Positions 1 to 7,286 of a DNA stretch of 64,000 nucleotides are shown here, in pieces (the first letter of the stretch is position 1; each line of letters opens with the position of its first letter). The DNA comes from Actinoplanes palleronii (GTDB lineage Bacteria > Actinomycetota > Actinomycetes > Mycobacteriales > Micromonosporaceae). The translations under genes and the position numbers were made by a program. The notes beneath the pieces were generated by a model that worked only from the letters and a program-made list of their open reading frames with translations, was not told where the DNA came from and searched no databases. The DNA lies in contig NZ_BOMS01000137.1 of the NCBI RefSeq assembly GCF_016862315.1, positions 1-64,000 on the forward strand, read 5' to 3'.

Positions 1-252
1 GACGCCGAACGCGGACCCCTGCCGCCCCACCGACGCCGAACGCGGACTCCGGCCGCCCCGCCGGCATCGATCACCCCACGCTGACCGTTACAACAACACC
101 GAGCGACGGGACATCCCCAGCCCGCAACGACACCCCTGCCCACCTGCACCCGAACACATCAGGAACCACCCCCGCGACTGCAGAGCCTCACCGAGATCAA
201 AATAGGCTGAGCGGCATTGCGCTCTGACCGGCTGATCACCTCGAGCAACGCC
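1..252. other. Intergenic left edge with a short direct repeat
   Basis: No gene is supported here. A 16-base word, gacgccgaacgcggac, occurs at 1-16 and again at 32-47 (period 31), with similar GC-rich sequence after each copy; it may be the end of a longer tandem array lying outside the window. The rest is unremarkable spacer downstream of the minus-strand gene ending at 253. Confidence 0.5.
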
Positions 253-1212
253 CTACCCCGCGTCGGCCTGTAGCCGGCGCATCGACCGGATCGCCGACCG
301 GATCTCCTGCAGATAGCGATCCGCGCCGGTCGCGCCCGCCGCCTGCGGCAGCGTCGCCCGGCTCACGTCCAACCCCACCGTCTCCACCTGGCAGTCGTGC
401 GGCACCGCCAGCGTCCGGATCGCGTCGCAGTGCTGGAACGGCACATAGATCGGCGACGTCACCACCAGCACCCGCGCACCGGCGCGCACCTCCGCCTCCC
501 GAGCCCAGAACCGATAGGTGTCCGCGGTGTTGGCCCGCCGCACCCCCGGCTCGCTCGACGGCGCCGCCAGTACCCGCAACCGCAGGTCACGCCGGCCCCG
601 GAGGCGGTGCACCGTCCATGACTCGAAACTGACCGCTCCCGCCGAGCTGCGCCGCTCACTCGTCGACGCGGCGAACTCCTTGCGGAACCCCGCCTCGAGG
701 GCGTCCACCTCGTAGTCGGCCCCGCCCGGCAACAGCTCCTGCTCCGCGTCACCGAGCGGCCGGAAGCTGCCCAGCCCGGTCACTTCCGGCACCACGACCC
801 CGTCCGCGAGGATCCGCGCCGCATGCTCCACGCGCTGCAGACATGTGCGGGCCAGACCCCCGAGCACCAGCAAATGGTCATACTCGGTCAGCCGCGGCGG
901 CGCCGACTCGATGAAACCCAGCGCTCCCGCCGCATTCAGCACCAGGTCACGCCGGGCCGGAGCGAATGAGGGTGCCGTCACCTGATGCCGTTCCACCCCG
1001 AGCGCCTTGCGGAAATCCCAGTGCTCGGCCGAGAAGTCGTCAAGCCACGCCAGCAGGTCCCCGCTCGCCGGAAGAGCGCCACCGTACTCCGCGACCAAGT
1101 CTTGCATCGGCGCCGAGGACGCCCACCGGTATATCCGATCGCCGAGGTCGGGCCCATAGGAAGGCAGCGGAACGGAAAGATAAGCAGCGGTCCCAGCACG
1201 CGCGATTCCCAC
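253..1212 (-). CDS. Hypothetical protein, possibly DUF218/ElyC-like
   Basis: A 319-residue soluble protein with no signal peptide or membrane segment. The stretch around residues 113-130 (HLLVLGGLARTCLQRVEHAA) and a later segment with RVLVVTSPIYVPFQHCDAIR resemble the two halves of the DUF218 (YdcF/SanA/ElyC-like) fold, in which a hydrophobic strand ending in LGG is followed by an Arg-containing helix and a second strand ends before a His/Arg motif. The similarity is weak and assigned by eye. The start lies at the edge of a repeat-rich spacer and the gene stands alone. Some other nucleotide-binding-like fold is possible; the function is unknown. Confidence 0.65.
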   Translation of the reverse strand: MGIARAGTAAYLSVPLPSYGPDLGDRIYRWASSAPMQDLVAEYGGALPASGDLLAWLDDFSAEHWDFRKALGVERHQVTAPSFAPARRDLVLNAAGALGFIESAPPRLTEYDHLLVLGGLARTCLQRVEHAARILADGVVVPEVTGLGSFRPLGDAEQELLPGGADYEVDALEAGFRKEFAASTSERRSSAGAVSFESWTVHRLRGRRDLRLRVLAAPSSEPGVRRANTADTYRFWAREAEVRAGARVLVVTSPIYVPFQHCDAIRTLAVPHDCQVETVGLDVSRATLPQAAGATGADRYLQEIRSAIRSMRRLQADAG

Positions 1213-1234
1213 AACTCACCATACTGGTCCGCCC

Positions 1235-1318
1235 GCTGACCGCTTCCGGTCAACCCTTTCCGGTACGCATACGGAGCGCCCGCCCGCAGGCTACGAGCCG
1301 AGTCCCGCCCGTGAGGCC
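1235..1318. repeat. Modular intergenic repeat: left module plus 57-bp module
   Basis: Positions 1235-1260 carry a pyrimidine-rich module (gctgaccgcttccggtcaac, then cctttc) that reappears at 6633-6660. Positions 1262-1318 are a 57-base module present again at 37966-38022 and, inverted, at 39577-39633; all three copies are exactly 57 bases long and differ at only a few sites. It is followed by a linker and by the hairpin at 1365-1417, the same order as in the inverted copy at 39.5 kb. It lies in non-coding sequence between divergent genes. Confidence 0.75.
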
Positions 1319-1364
1319 CCGCGACACCGCAGCCACCCCGGACCGAAGCGCGCCTCCGCCCCTC

Positions 1365-1417
1365 GGCTGGCTCTCAGGGGTGTCTCAACTGCTCGGAGGC
1401 ACCCCTGAGAGCCAGCC
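1365..1417. repeat. Intergenic hairpin, family copy 1
   Basis: Two perfectly complementary 18-base arms, ggctggctctcaggggtg (1365-1382) and its reverse complement (1400-1417), flank a 17-base loop. The core caggggtg/cacccctg and the terminal ggctgg/ccagcc recur in hairpins near 31.2, 39.5 and 53.4 kb, while the four bases between them vary in a complementary way. Here the hairpin sits between divergent genes, so simple rho-independent termination is not an adequate explanation for this copy. Confidence 0.85.
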
Positions 1418-1460
1418 GGGACCCGGAGGCGCGTCGCGGTCCGAGGGCGGGGCGGCCTCG

Positions 1461-1552
1461 CGCGGGGGTGAGCCCGGGGGTGAGTGCGGGGCGAACGGGG
1501 GGTGAGGGCGGGGCGAACGCGGGGGTGAGTGCGGGGTGAGCGGGGGCGGGTC
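1461..1552 (+). repeat. G-rich degenerate tandem repeat upstream of the RHIM-like gene
   Basis: This stretch is built from repeats of gggggtgag and ggggcgaac spaced about ten bases apart, giving at least eight runs of four or more G on the plus strand. It lies directly upstream of the start at 1599. Such a pattern could fold into a G-quadruplex or may simply be a replication-slippage product; no coding frame through it looks real. Confidence 0.6.
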
Positions 1553-1598
1553 GTGGTGCCGATCGGACACACTGGGGGTGGATGAAGGGAGTGACACG

Positions 1599-1949
1599 TT
1601 GTCGAACGTGGAACTGATCGTGACGGCGCTGAGCGCGGGAGCGGCGGCCGGACTCACCGACACCGCCTCCACCGCGGTGAAGGACGGGTATGCGGCGTTG
1701 AAACGGACGCTGCGGCCGTGGGTGCGCGGCGACGCGCGTCAGGCGCTGGAGACCGACGTGATCGACGGCGAGGTCCTCGAGGCCGAGCTCGTCGCGTCGG
1801 GCGCCGACGTCGACGAGCAGGTGCTGGCCGCCGCGCAGCACCTGCTGCAGGTGGTCGACCCGGCGAACGCCACCAAGTACCGGATCCAGATCACCGACGC
1901 CAAGGGTGTCCAGGTCGGCGACCACAACACCCAGACCAACACCTTCTGA
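1599..1949 (+). CDS. Short actinobacterial protein with C-terminal RHIM-like amyloid motif
   Basis: A 116-residue protein. Residues about 5-40 form an Ala-rich helical N-terminus (ELIVTALSAGAAAGLTDTAS, then AVKDGYAALKR), the middle is acidic and helical, and the last 13 residues are VQVGDHNTQTNTF. That tail matches the RHIM-like signalling-amyloid motif (V/I-Q-V/I-G followed by an N-rich strand) known from RIP kinases and from bacterial and fungal NLR-associated motifs. The TTG start at 1599 is preferred because AAGGGAG (1585-1591) is placed 7 bases before it; longer frames from 1536 or 1578 lack this. In this family the tail is thought to template amyloid assembly between a receptor and an effector. 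No NLR partner is visible nearby; it may be encoded elsewhere. Confidence 0.8.
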   Translation: MSNVELIVTALSAGAAAGLTDTASTAVKDGYAALKRTLRPWVRGDARQALETDVIDGEVLEAELVASGADVDEQVLAAAQHLLQVVDPANATKYRIQITDAKGVQVGDHNTQTNTF

Positions 1950-1964
1950 TCGTACGGCCGCCGA

Positions 1965-2849
1965 TCACGCCGGGACCGGGTCGGCGGCTAGCTCCACCTG
2001 CCAGTGCGGCGGCACCAGCAGCACCGGGCAGCGGCGGTCGTGCGCGCCGGTCCGGGCGGCCGGCCCGCGGAGCAGGTCGGTCAGTTCGCCGCGGCCACCG
2101 GTCCCGGCGATCAGCAGCCGGCCGCGCCGGGACGCCCGGTCCAGGGTGTACGGCACGTCCAGGTCCGGTACGACCAGCGGCTCGGCGCTCACCTGCGGCA
2201 GCCGTCGTGACCACCCGGCGAGCGCCGCGATCAGCGACTCGGCGGCCACCCGGCGTTCCAGGTCGCCGAGCACCGGGAGCGGGTGCCGGTCACGCCGTTC
2301 GGGCGGTCGCTGCCACGCGCGCACCGCGACCAGATCCGCGCCGGAGAGCGCGGCCTGGACGAAGGCGTACCCGAGGGCGGGTTCGGCCGGGCGCCCGGAG
2401 ACGCCGACGACGATCGGGCCGGCCATGTCGGCGCGGCCCCGGTGCACGAGCAGCGGGCTGGCGCTGGAGCGGGCGAGCAGCCGGGCGGTGCCACCCCAGT
2501 CCGGACGGCCACGCTGGGTGTCCCGGTGTCCGATCACGATCAGCCCGGCCTCGGCCGAGCACTCGGCGAGCGACTCGGCGGCGACCCCGGTCCGCAGCTC
2601 GGTGTCGACGACCAGCCCGGGCGCGATCGCGGCGGCACGACGGGCAGCGCCGGCCAGCAGCCGCCGCACCTCCACCAGGTCACCGCCCGTGCGGGTGGGG
2701 CGGAACCGGCCCCGGTACCGGCCGGGCCAGACGTGCACGATGAGCAGCCGGGCCGAGCGGCGGACCGCCTCGGCGACTGCCAGATCGACGGTGACCGAAC
2801 TCGTCGTGGTGCCGTCGACGCCGACGACGACCGTGCGCTGATCTCCCAT
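1965..2849 (-). CDS. Tandem universal stress protein (two UspA domains)
   Basis: A 294-residue protein with two UspA-type alpha/beta domains. The first begins VVVGVDGTTTSS near residue 6 and ends in IVIGHRD...LLVHRG; the second begins IVVGVSG near residue 147 and ends LLIAGTGGRG...CPVLLV. The spaced glycines of the ATP-binding loop (G-x2-G-x9-G-S/T) are only partly kept, most clearly in the second domain. Tandem UspA proteins are common in actinobacteria, where they respond to hypoxia and stasis. It is soluble and monocistronic, convergent with the RHIM-like gene 15 bases away, and 70 bases downstream of the kinase gene on the same strand, so it could be the last gene of a kinase transcript. 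Confidence 0.9.
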   Translation of the reverse strand: MGDQRTVVVGVDGTTTSSVTVDLAVAEAVRRSARLLIVHVWPGRYRGRFRPTRTGGDLVEVRRLLAGAARRAAAIAPGLVVDTELRTGVAAESLAECSAEAGLIVIGHRDTQRGRPDWGGTARLLARSSASPLLVHRGRADMAGPIVVGVSGRPAEPALGYAFVQAALSGADLVAVRAWQRPPERRDRHPLPVLGDLERRVAAESLIAALAGWSRRLPQVSAEPLVVPDLDVPYTLDRASRRGRLLIAGTGGRGELTDLLRGPAARTGAHDRRCPVLLVPPHWQVELAADPVPA

Positions 2850-2918
2850 GACCGTACGTTATGGAAGATCCTCACCGGCCGGCACGGCCCGTGGTCCGGC
2901 GCACCCGGGCCGATGTGC

Positions 2919-4952
2919 CTACGTCAGGTCGAGCCGGGCGACCGACACCACCCGGCCAGCACGGACGGTGACCAGCGCCGGCCACGGTGACGTCTCGCCG
3001 GACGTCGTGGAGAACTCGTCGAAACCGACCTGGCAGGTCCCCGCGTGCGTCCGCGGGTCCACGCACGTGGCGGGGCCGCTGCGATAGTCGAGGTACTGCG
3101 GTTTCGTGCTGATCGGCAGGCTGACCCGGATGGCGCTGAGCACCGGCACGAACGGCTTGGCGCACTTCGGCGAGCCGGCGTCCACCGCGACCTGCCGGCA
3201 GTACTCCGCGCCGGTCAGGTACTCGGCGGGTTCCACGATGGCGGTGTGGCCGGCGTCGTGCAGCAGCCACATCCCGGCGGTGAACTGGGCGTCGCCGGTG
3301 GTGAACGCGGGCACGGCCGGTACGTCGGGCACCGCGCCGGACCGCAGCTGGACATCGGTGAACGTGACCCTGGCCCGGGCCTTGGCGCCGGCCACCGCGC
3401 CGAGCAGCACCCGCCCGCTCAACAGGGCGGTCTCGGTCAGCTCACCGCGCAGGGCCGGCCCGCCGTCGATCGTGACGGTCGCCTCCCGGTCACCGGTGAC
3501 CACCTGGATCCGGTGCGCGACACCGGTCGTGGTCACCCGATCCGCGGTGGCGATCAGGTCCTGGTCGCCACCGATCGAGCTGGCCAGCCGTACCGTGCCG
3601 GCGCAGACCTCCACCTGGTACGCGTCGGCGAAGTGCGCGTCCTCCTGGTCCGGGGTGTTGGTGCCCCGGAACCAGACCGCCGCGCACGAGCCGGCGTCGG
3701 CCAGCACCGCGCTGACCGTGATGCTCTGACTGGCCGGGAACACGGTCTGGTCGTAGTCACCGCACACGGCCACCGACCCGGCGGCCGCCGTCACCCGCAG
3801 GCCGCGCTGGTACGCGCACGAGCCGGTGTCGCCCCGCGCGGCGGAGAAGAGCGCATCGGAGCGCAGCGAGTCGAAGAGGACCGGCCCGGCGGGTGCGGCG
3901 GGAGCGGAGGAGACGGCGCTGGGCGCTGCTTCCGCCGTACGCTCAAGAGGTTCTTGAGAACGCAGGCCGAGACCGGCGGCAGCCCCCGCGACCACCGCGA
4001 TCGCCGCCCCGATCGCGACGATCCGGTGCCGGCGCGCGGGCCGGAAGCGGCGCGGCCCGGTCTGGTAGCGGCCGGACTGCTGCGCGGCCTCGGCCTCGCG
4101 CCGCAGCTCAGCGGGGAGCGGGGGAGTGCTCGGGCCGCCGGTGACCAGCAGCCGGTCGAGCAGTTCCGGCGCGGTCGGCCGGTTCTCCGGCGCCTTCTCC
4201 AGCGCGGCGCCGACCAGCTCGGCCAGGTACGGGGGCAGGTCACCGATCCGCGGCGGCTGGGTGAGGATCCGCGCGGCGGTCACCGCGGGCGTGTCGCCGC
4301 CGAACGGGGTACGGCCGGTGCCCGCGTACGTCACCACCGCGCCCCACGCGAACACGTCCACCGCCGCGGTCAGCAGCCGGTCGGTCTCCGGGTCGAGCCG
4401 CTCCGGCGCCATGTACGCCAGCGTCCCGACGACCTCCTCGGCCTTGGTGTGGAAGCTCGTCGGTTCGAGGGGCCGGGCGATACCGAAATCGATCACTTTG
4501 GGGATGCCCAGCGCGAACAGCACGTTGCGCGGCTTGAGATCCCGGTGGATCACCCCGACGCCGTGGATGGCGGCGAGCGCCGACGCGACACCGACCGCGA
4601 CACCGTGCAGACTGCCGCCGGCCAGGGGACCGTTCTCGGTCACCACCTCGTTGAGGCTGGGCCCGTCCACGTACTCGACGACCAGGTACGGCGTCTCGTG
4701 GTCCGGATCGGCGTCGAGCACCTCGGCGGTGCAGAACGGCGGCACCTCCCGCGCCCGGTTGACCTCACTGCGGAACCGGGCACGGAATTGCTGGTCATGG
4801 GCGTACTCCGGGCGGATGACCTTGACTGCGACCAAACGCCCACCGGGGTCCTGGGCCAGGTAGACCGACCCCATCCCGCCCTCACCGAGCCGGGAGAGCG
4901 TCCGGTACCGCCCGATGAACTCGGGGTCGGTGGAACGAAGTCGGTCAGCCAC
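2919..4952 (-). CDS. Membrane-anchored Ser/Thr protein kinase with extracellular domain
   Basis: A Hanks-type kinase. Numbered from an upstream TTG at 4961, the Gly-rich loop is GEGGMGSVY (26-34), the ATP-binding Lys is K47 in VAVKVI, then HRDLKPRN (catalytic loop) and DFGIAR (Mg-binding). One membrane helix (IVAIGAAIAVVAGAAAGLGL) near residues 315-335 separates the cytoplasmic kinase from about 340 outside residues. The outside part is a Cys-containing beta-rich region resembling a concanavalin-like fold, not PASTA repeats, so the ligand is unknown. The GTG at 4952 (MADRLRSTDP) is the most natural start; TTG at 4961 is the alternative. The gene follows the acyl-CoA hydrolase gene by about a dozen bases, so they are probably cotranscribed. 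Confidence 0.93.
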   Translation of the reverse strand: MADRLRSTDPEFIGRYRTLSRLGEGGMGSVYLAQDPGGRLVAVKVIRPEYAHDQQFRARFRSEVNRAREVPPFCTAEVLDADPDHETPYLVVEYVDGPSLNEVVTENGPLAGGSLHGVAVGVASALAAIHGVGVIHRDLKPRNVLFALGIPKVIDFGIARPLEPTSFHTKAEEVVGTLAYMAPERLDPETDRLLTAAVDVFAWGAVVTYAGTGRTPFGGDTPAVTAARILTQPPRIGDLPPYLAELVGAALEKAPENRPTAPELLDRLLVTGGPSTPPLPAELRREAEAAQQSGRYQTGPRRFRPARRHRIVAIGAAIAVVAGAAAGLGLRSQEPLERTAEAAPSAVSSAPAAPAGPVLFDSLRSDALFSAARGDTGSCAYQRGLRVTAAAGSVAVCGDYDQTVFPASQSITVSAVLADAGSCAAVWFRGTNTPDQEDAHFADAYQVEVCAGTVRLASSIGGDQDLIATADRVTTTGVAHRIQVVTGDREATVTIDGGPALRGELTETALLSGRVLLGAVAGAKARARVTFTDVQLRSGAVPDVPAVPAFTTGDAQFTAGMWLLHDAGHTAIVEPAEYLTGAEYCRQVAVDAGSPKCAKPFVPVLSAIRVSLPISTKPQYLDYRSGPATCVDPRTHAGTCQVGFDEFSTTSGETSPWPALVTVRAGRVVSVARLDLT

Positions 4953-4963
4953 GGGGTGCAAAA

Positions 4964-5980
4964 CTACACGCCAAGATCCGGAGGATCGATGATCGGGGCG
5001 AAGCAGTCGGCTACCAGACTGTCCGGTACCTCGGCGAGGGTGGCCGGCTGCCAGCGCGGCCGCCGGTCCTTGTCGATGATCTGCGCGCGGATGCCCTCGG
5101 CCAGGTCGGGCAGCCGCAGCATCGCCGCCGACAGCCGGTACTCCTGGTCCAGCGCGGCGCCCAGATCGGGCAGCGTCGCGGCGCTGCGGAGCGACCGCAG
5201 CGTGATCGTCAGCGCGGTGGGTGACCTGGTCAGGATCTCCTTGGCCGCGGCCTGCGCACCGGGTTCCGGATGGCCGGCGAGCCGCTCGACGATCGCGCTC
5301 ACCGAGTCACCGAGGTAACACTCGTCGATCCACGCGCGCGCGGCGGCGAACTCGCCGGGCGGTGGCGTTTCCCCCTCGACGGCACCACCGGCGGCGAGCG
5401 TCTCCACCAACGCCGGCAGTCTTGCGGCCGGCACAAAGTGATCAGCGAGCCCGGCCGCGATGCCGTCCGCCGCGCCGACCGGCGACCCGGTCAGCGCCAG
5501 GTGCGTGCCGAGCTGACCCGGCGCGTGCGAGAGCAGCCACGACCCGCCAACGTCCGGGTGCATCCCGATGCCGACCTCCGGCATCGCCAGCCGGGACCGC
5601 TCGGTGACCACCCGCACCGCGGCGTGCGCGGACACCCCGATACCGCCACCCATCACCAGGCCGTCCATCAGGGCGACGATCCTTTTCGGGTACGCCGCGA
5701 TCGTCGCGTTGAGCCGGTACTCATCGGCCCAGAACCCGAGCGACGCGCTCCCACCGGCCACCGCGTCCGCATGGATCGCCCGGATGTCGCCACCGGCGCA
5801 GAGCCCCCGCTCCCCGGCCCCACTGATCAGCACGGTCCGGATCTGATCGTCGCTCGCCCAGTCCGCGAGAGCCTGCCGCATGATCGCGACCATCTCCGGG
5901 GTGAGCGCGTTGATCGCTGCCGGCCGGTTGAGACAAATCTGCCCGAGGTGCCCGGTTACCCGGGTGAGTACGACGCTCAT
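4964..5980 (-). CDS. 3-hydroxyisobutyryl-CoA hydrolase (enoyl-CoA hydratase superfamily)
   Basis: A 338-residue crotonase-fold enzyme. The oxyanion-hole segments are CAGGDI (61-66) and GGGIG (111-115). PEVGIG (E135) and HPDVGG (D143) are at the positions of the catalytic Glu and Asp of 3-hydroxyisobutyryl-CoA hydrolases, which distinguishes it from plain enoyl-CoA hydratases. The length fits the family. The reaction is hydrolysis of 3-hydroxyisobutyryl-CoA in valine degradation, in the cytoplasm. It lies immediately upstream of the kinase gene; no other valine-pathway gene is nearby, so a broader acyl-CoA hydrolase role is possible. Confidence 0.88.
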   Translation of the reverse strand: MSVVLTRVTGHLGQICLNRPAAINALTPEMVAIMRQALADWASDDQIRTVLISGAGERGLCAGGDIRAIHADAVAGGSASLGFWADEYRLNATIAAYPKRIVALMDGLVMGGGIGVSAHAAVRVVTERSRLAMPEVGIGMHPDVGGSWLLSHAPGQLGTHLALTGSPVGAADGIAAGLADHFVPAARLPALVETLAAGGAVEGETPPPGEFAAARAWIDECYLGDSVSAIVERLAGHPEPGAQAAAKEILTRSPTALTITLRSLRSAATLPDLGAALDQEYRLSAAMLRLPDLAEGIRAQIIDKDRRPRWQPATLAEVPDSLVADCFAPIIDPPDLGV

Positions 5981-6014
5981 CAGTCGATCTTCCCTCAGCG
6001 CCGGGCAGAATCGG

Positions 6015-6590
6015 TCAGCTGGTGGCCTGCAGCAGCGGGGTCAACGCGCTCAGGACCTTCCGCATCGCCGGGGTCCCCGGGTTGCAGTCGTCGGCCGAGC
6101 CTCTCCAGGACGGCGTGCGGATCTCGTACTGGAACGCGTCGGCGCAGGCCCGCGGGTCCGCCGGCGCGTCGGCGGGCGCGTCGAGGGCCGGGTCGCTGAG
6201 CGCCTTGCGCAGCGCGGCGAGCTGTGTCGTAGTGAGCTGCACCGGCTTCCCGGCCCGGCCCTTGCGGGTCACGGTCGCCGTGCCATCAGCGTCGATGTGC
6301 AGCCGCTCGTCCAGCCCCGCGAAGCCCCCGGACCGCGAGAAGTCCAACGGAAGAACCGCCTCGGCAGTGCCCGCCGCCGAACTGGTGACCGGGCTGGCAC
6401 TGGGGCTGACGCCCGTGCTGGCGCCCGCCCTGACGCTGGCGTCAGGGCTGCTGGCACTCGGTGAAGCGCTGAGGCCGCCGCTGGGCGCGACGCTGGTCCC
6501 GCCGGTGGAGGCCGCGGGGGAGGAGTTGCACCCGCTCAGCCCGAAAATCCCGACAACCAGCACAAAACTCGCCGCAAAGGTCCTGATCAT
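6015..6590 (-). CDS. Putative lipoprotein
   Basis: About 191 residues from the ATG at 6590 (MIRTFAASFVLVVGIFGLSG then Cys); a GTG at 6605 would add five residues. The N-terminus is a lipoprotein signal with lipobox LSGC, followed by a low-complexity Ser/Ala/Gly/Thr linker of about 65 residues and a C-terminal domain with a Cys pair (ADDCNPG and DPRACADAF). The C-terminal part reads like the small secreted actinobacterial proteins that bind or sense unknown ligands; no enzyme motif is visible. It should be anchored outside the membrane. Convergence with nothing and a hairpin just upstream (6662-6699) suggest an independent transcript. Confidence 0.8.
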   Translation of the reverse strand: MIRTFAASFVLVVGIFGLSGCNSSPAASTGGTSVAPSGGLSASPSASSPDASVRAGASTGVSPSASPVTSSAAGTAEAVLPLDFSRSGGFAGLDERLHIDADGTATVTRKGRAGKPVQLTTTQLAALRKALSDPALDAPADAPADPRACADAFQYEIRTPSWRGSADDCNPGTPAMRKVLSALTPLLQATS

Positions 6591-6632
6591 GCCTATCTGA
6601 CGCACCGCGCACGCCCCCGGTTCCCGACGTCC

Positions 6633-6660
6633 GCTGTCCGCTTCCGGCCAACCCTTTTCC
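6633..6660. repeat. Second copy of the left intergenic repeat module
   Basis: The sequence gctgtccgcttccggccaac followed by ccttttcc matches 1235-1260 with a few differences, and in both places it is followed at once by a gtacgNata word. This shows that the composite repeat at 1.2-1.4 kb is assembled from separable modules. Confidence 0.6.
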
Positions 6661-6661
6661 C

Positions 6662-6699
6662 GTACGAATACCGTGCGGCGGGGCGCTCGGTATTCGTAC
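6662..6699. terminator. Hairpin at the end of the MarR gene
   Basis: GTACGAATACCG (6662-6673) and its exact reverse complement (6688-6699) form a 12-bp stem with a 14-base GC-rich loop. The right arm touches the stop codon of the minus-strand MarR gene, so on that strand the hairpin follows the stop immediately. The arms also equal the first bases of the 57-bp dispersed repeat module, so this may be a repeat remnant used as a terminator. No U-tract follows. Confidence 0.55.
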
Positions 6700-7151
6700 T
6701 ATATGGGGTTTATTTGGGTTAAGTGCAGAGCGCTGACCAGGGTCTTGAGTTCGGGGATCTTCTCGGCCTCGGTGAGGGACTCCTCGAGGACGCGGTCGTG
6801 GGTGGGGCGGGCGAGCGTGAGCAACTGCAGGCCGGCCGGGGTCAGCTCGGTGTAGATGCCGCGGCGGTCGTCGGCGCAGAGGATGCGGGTGAGCAGGCCG
6901 CGATCTTCGAGGCGGGTGACCAGGCGGGTGGTGGCGCTGCTGGAGAGGGCGGCGGCGCGGGCCAGCTGCTGCATGCGCATGTGCCAGCCGTCCTGGCGGC
7001 TGAGCGCGTCGAGCACCGTGAATTCGACGACCGACAACTTGTGCGCGGTCTGCAGTTCCTTCTCCAGCCCGGTTTCGATCAGGCCGTGCAGGGCGGCGAG
7101 CCGGCGCCATCCCTGCGTGCGGATCTCCACCGCGTCGTTGCTGATCCCCAT
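6699..7151 (-). CDS. MarR-family transcriptional regulator
   Basis: A 150-residue winged-helix protein with the MarR layout: N-terminal dimer helix, recognition region LARAAALSSSATTRLVTRLE around residues 66-85, wing DRRGIYTELTPAG, and C-terminal helix. The ATG at 7151 is preferred over an upstream ATG because GGAAGGG precedes it. It is divergent from an MFS transporter gene, with a perfect palindrome between them (7231-7244), the classical arrangement in which a MarR dimer represses itself and an efflux pump until a small ligand binds. No metal-binding or redox Cys pair typical of OhrR is apparent. The ligand cannot be inferred. Confidence 0.92.
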   Translation of the reverse strand: MGISNDAVEIRTQGWRRLAALHGLIETGLEKELQTAHKLSVVEFTVLDALSRQDGWHMRMQQLARAAALSSSATTRLVTRLEDRGLLTRILCADDRRGIYTELTPAGLQLLTLARPTHDRVLEESLTEAEKIPELKTLVSALHLTQINPI

Positions 7152-7214
7152 GGTCGTGCCCTTCCGCTGTCGCTGAGATGCACGGTACACCGCCTTGCGC
7201 CGGTATAGCGCGTC

Positions 7215-7244
7215 TGCAACTATCGTTCTCGTTGCATGTGCAAC
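7215..7244. promoter_or_regulatory. Probable MarR operator
   Basis: GTTGCATGTGCAAC (7231-7244) is a two-fold symmetric site with perfect 6-base arms around TG. An extra half-site tgcaac lies at 7215-7220. It sits between the divergent MarR and MFS genes, about 43 bases from the MFS start and 80 from the MarR start, and is the natural candidate for MarR binding. Confidence 0.7.
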
Positions 7245-7286
7245 TAGTGCACACGCTGGTTATTGCACGCGCTGGAGGAGACTGAG

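Noticed and set aside
1536..1598. Longer start for the RHIM-like protein
   Set aside because: ATG 1536 and GTG 1578 have no ribosome site and add unstructured residues; TTG 1599 has AAGGGAG at proper distance.
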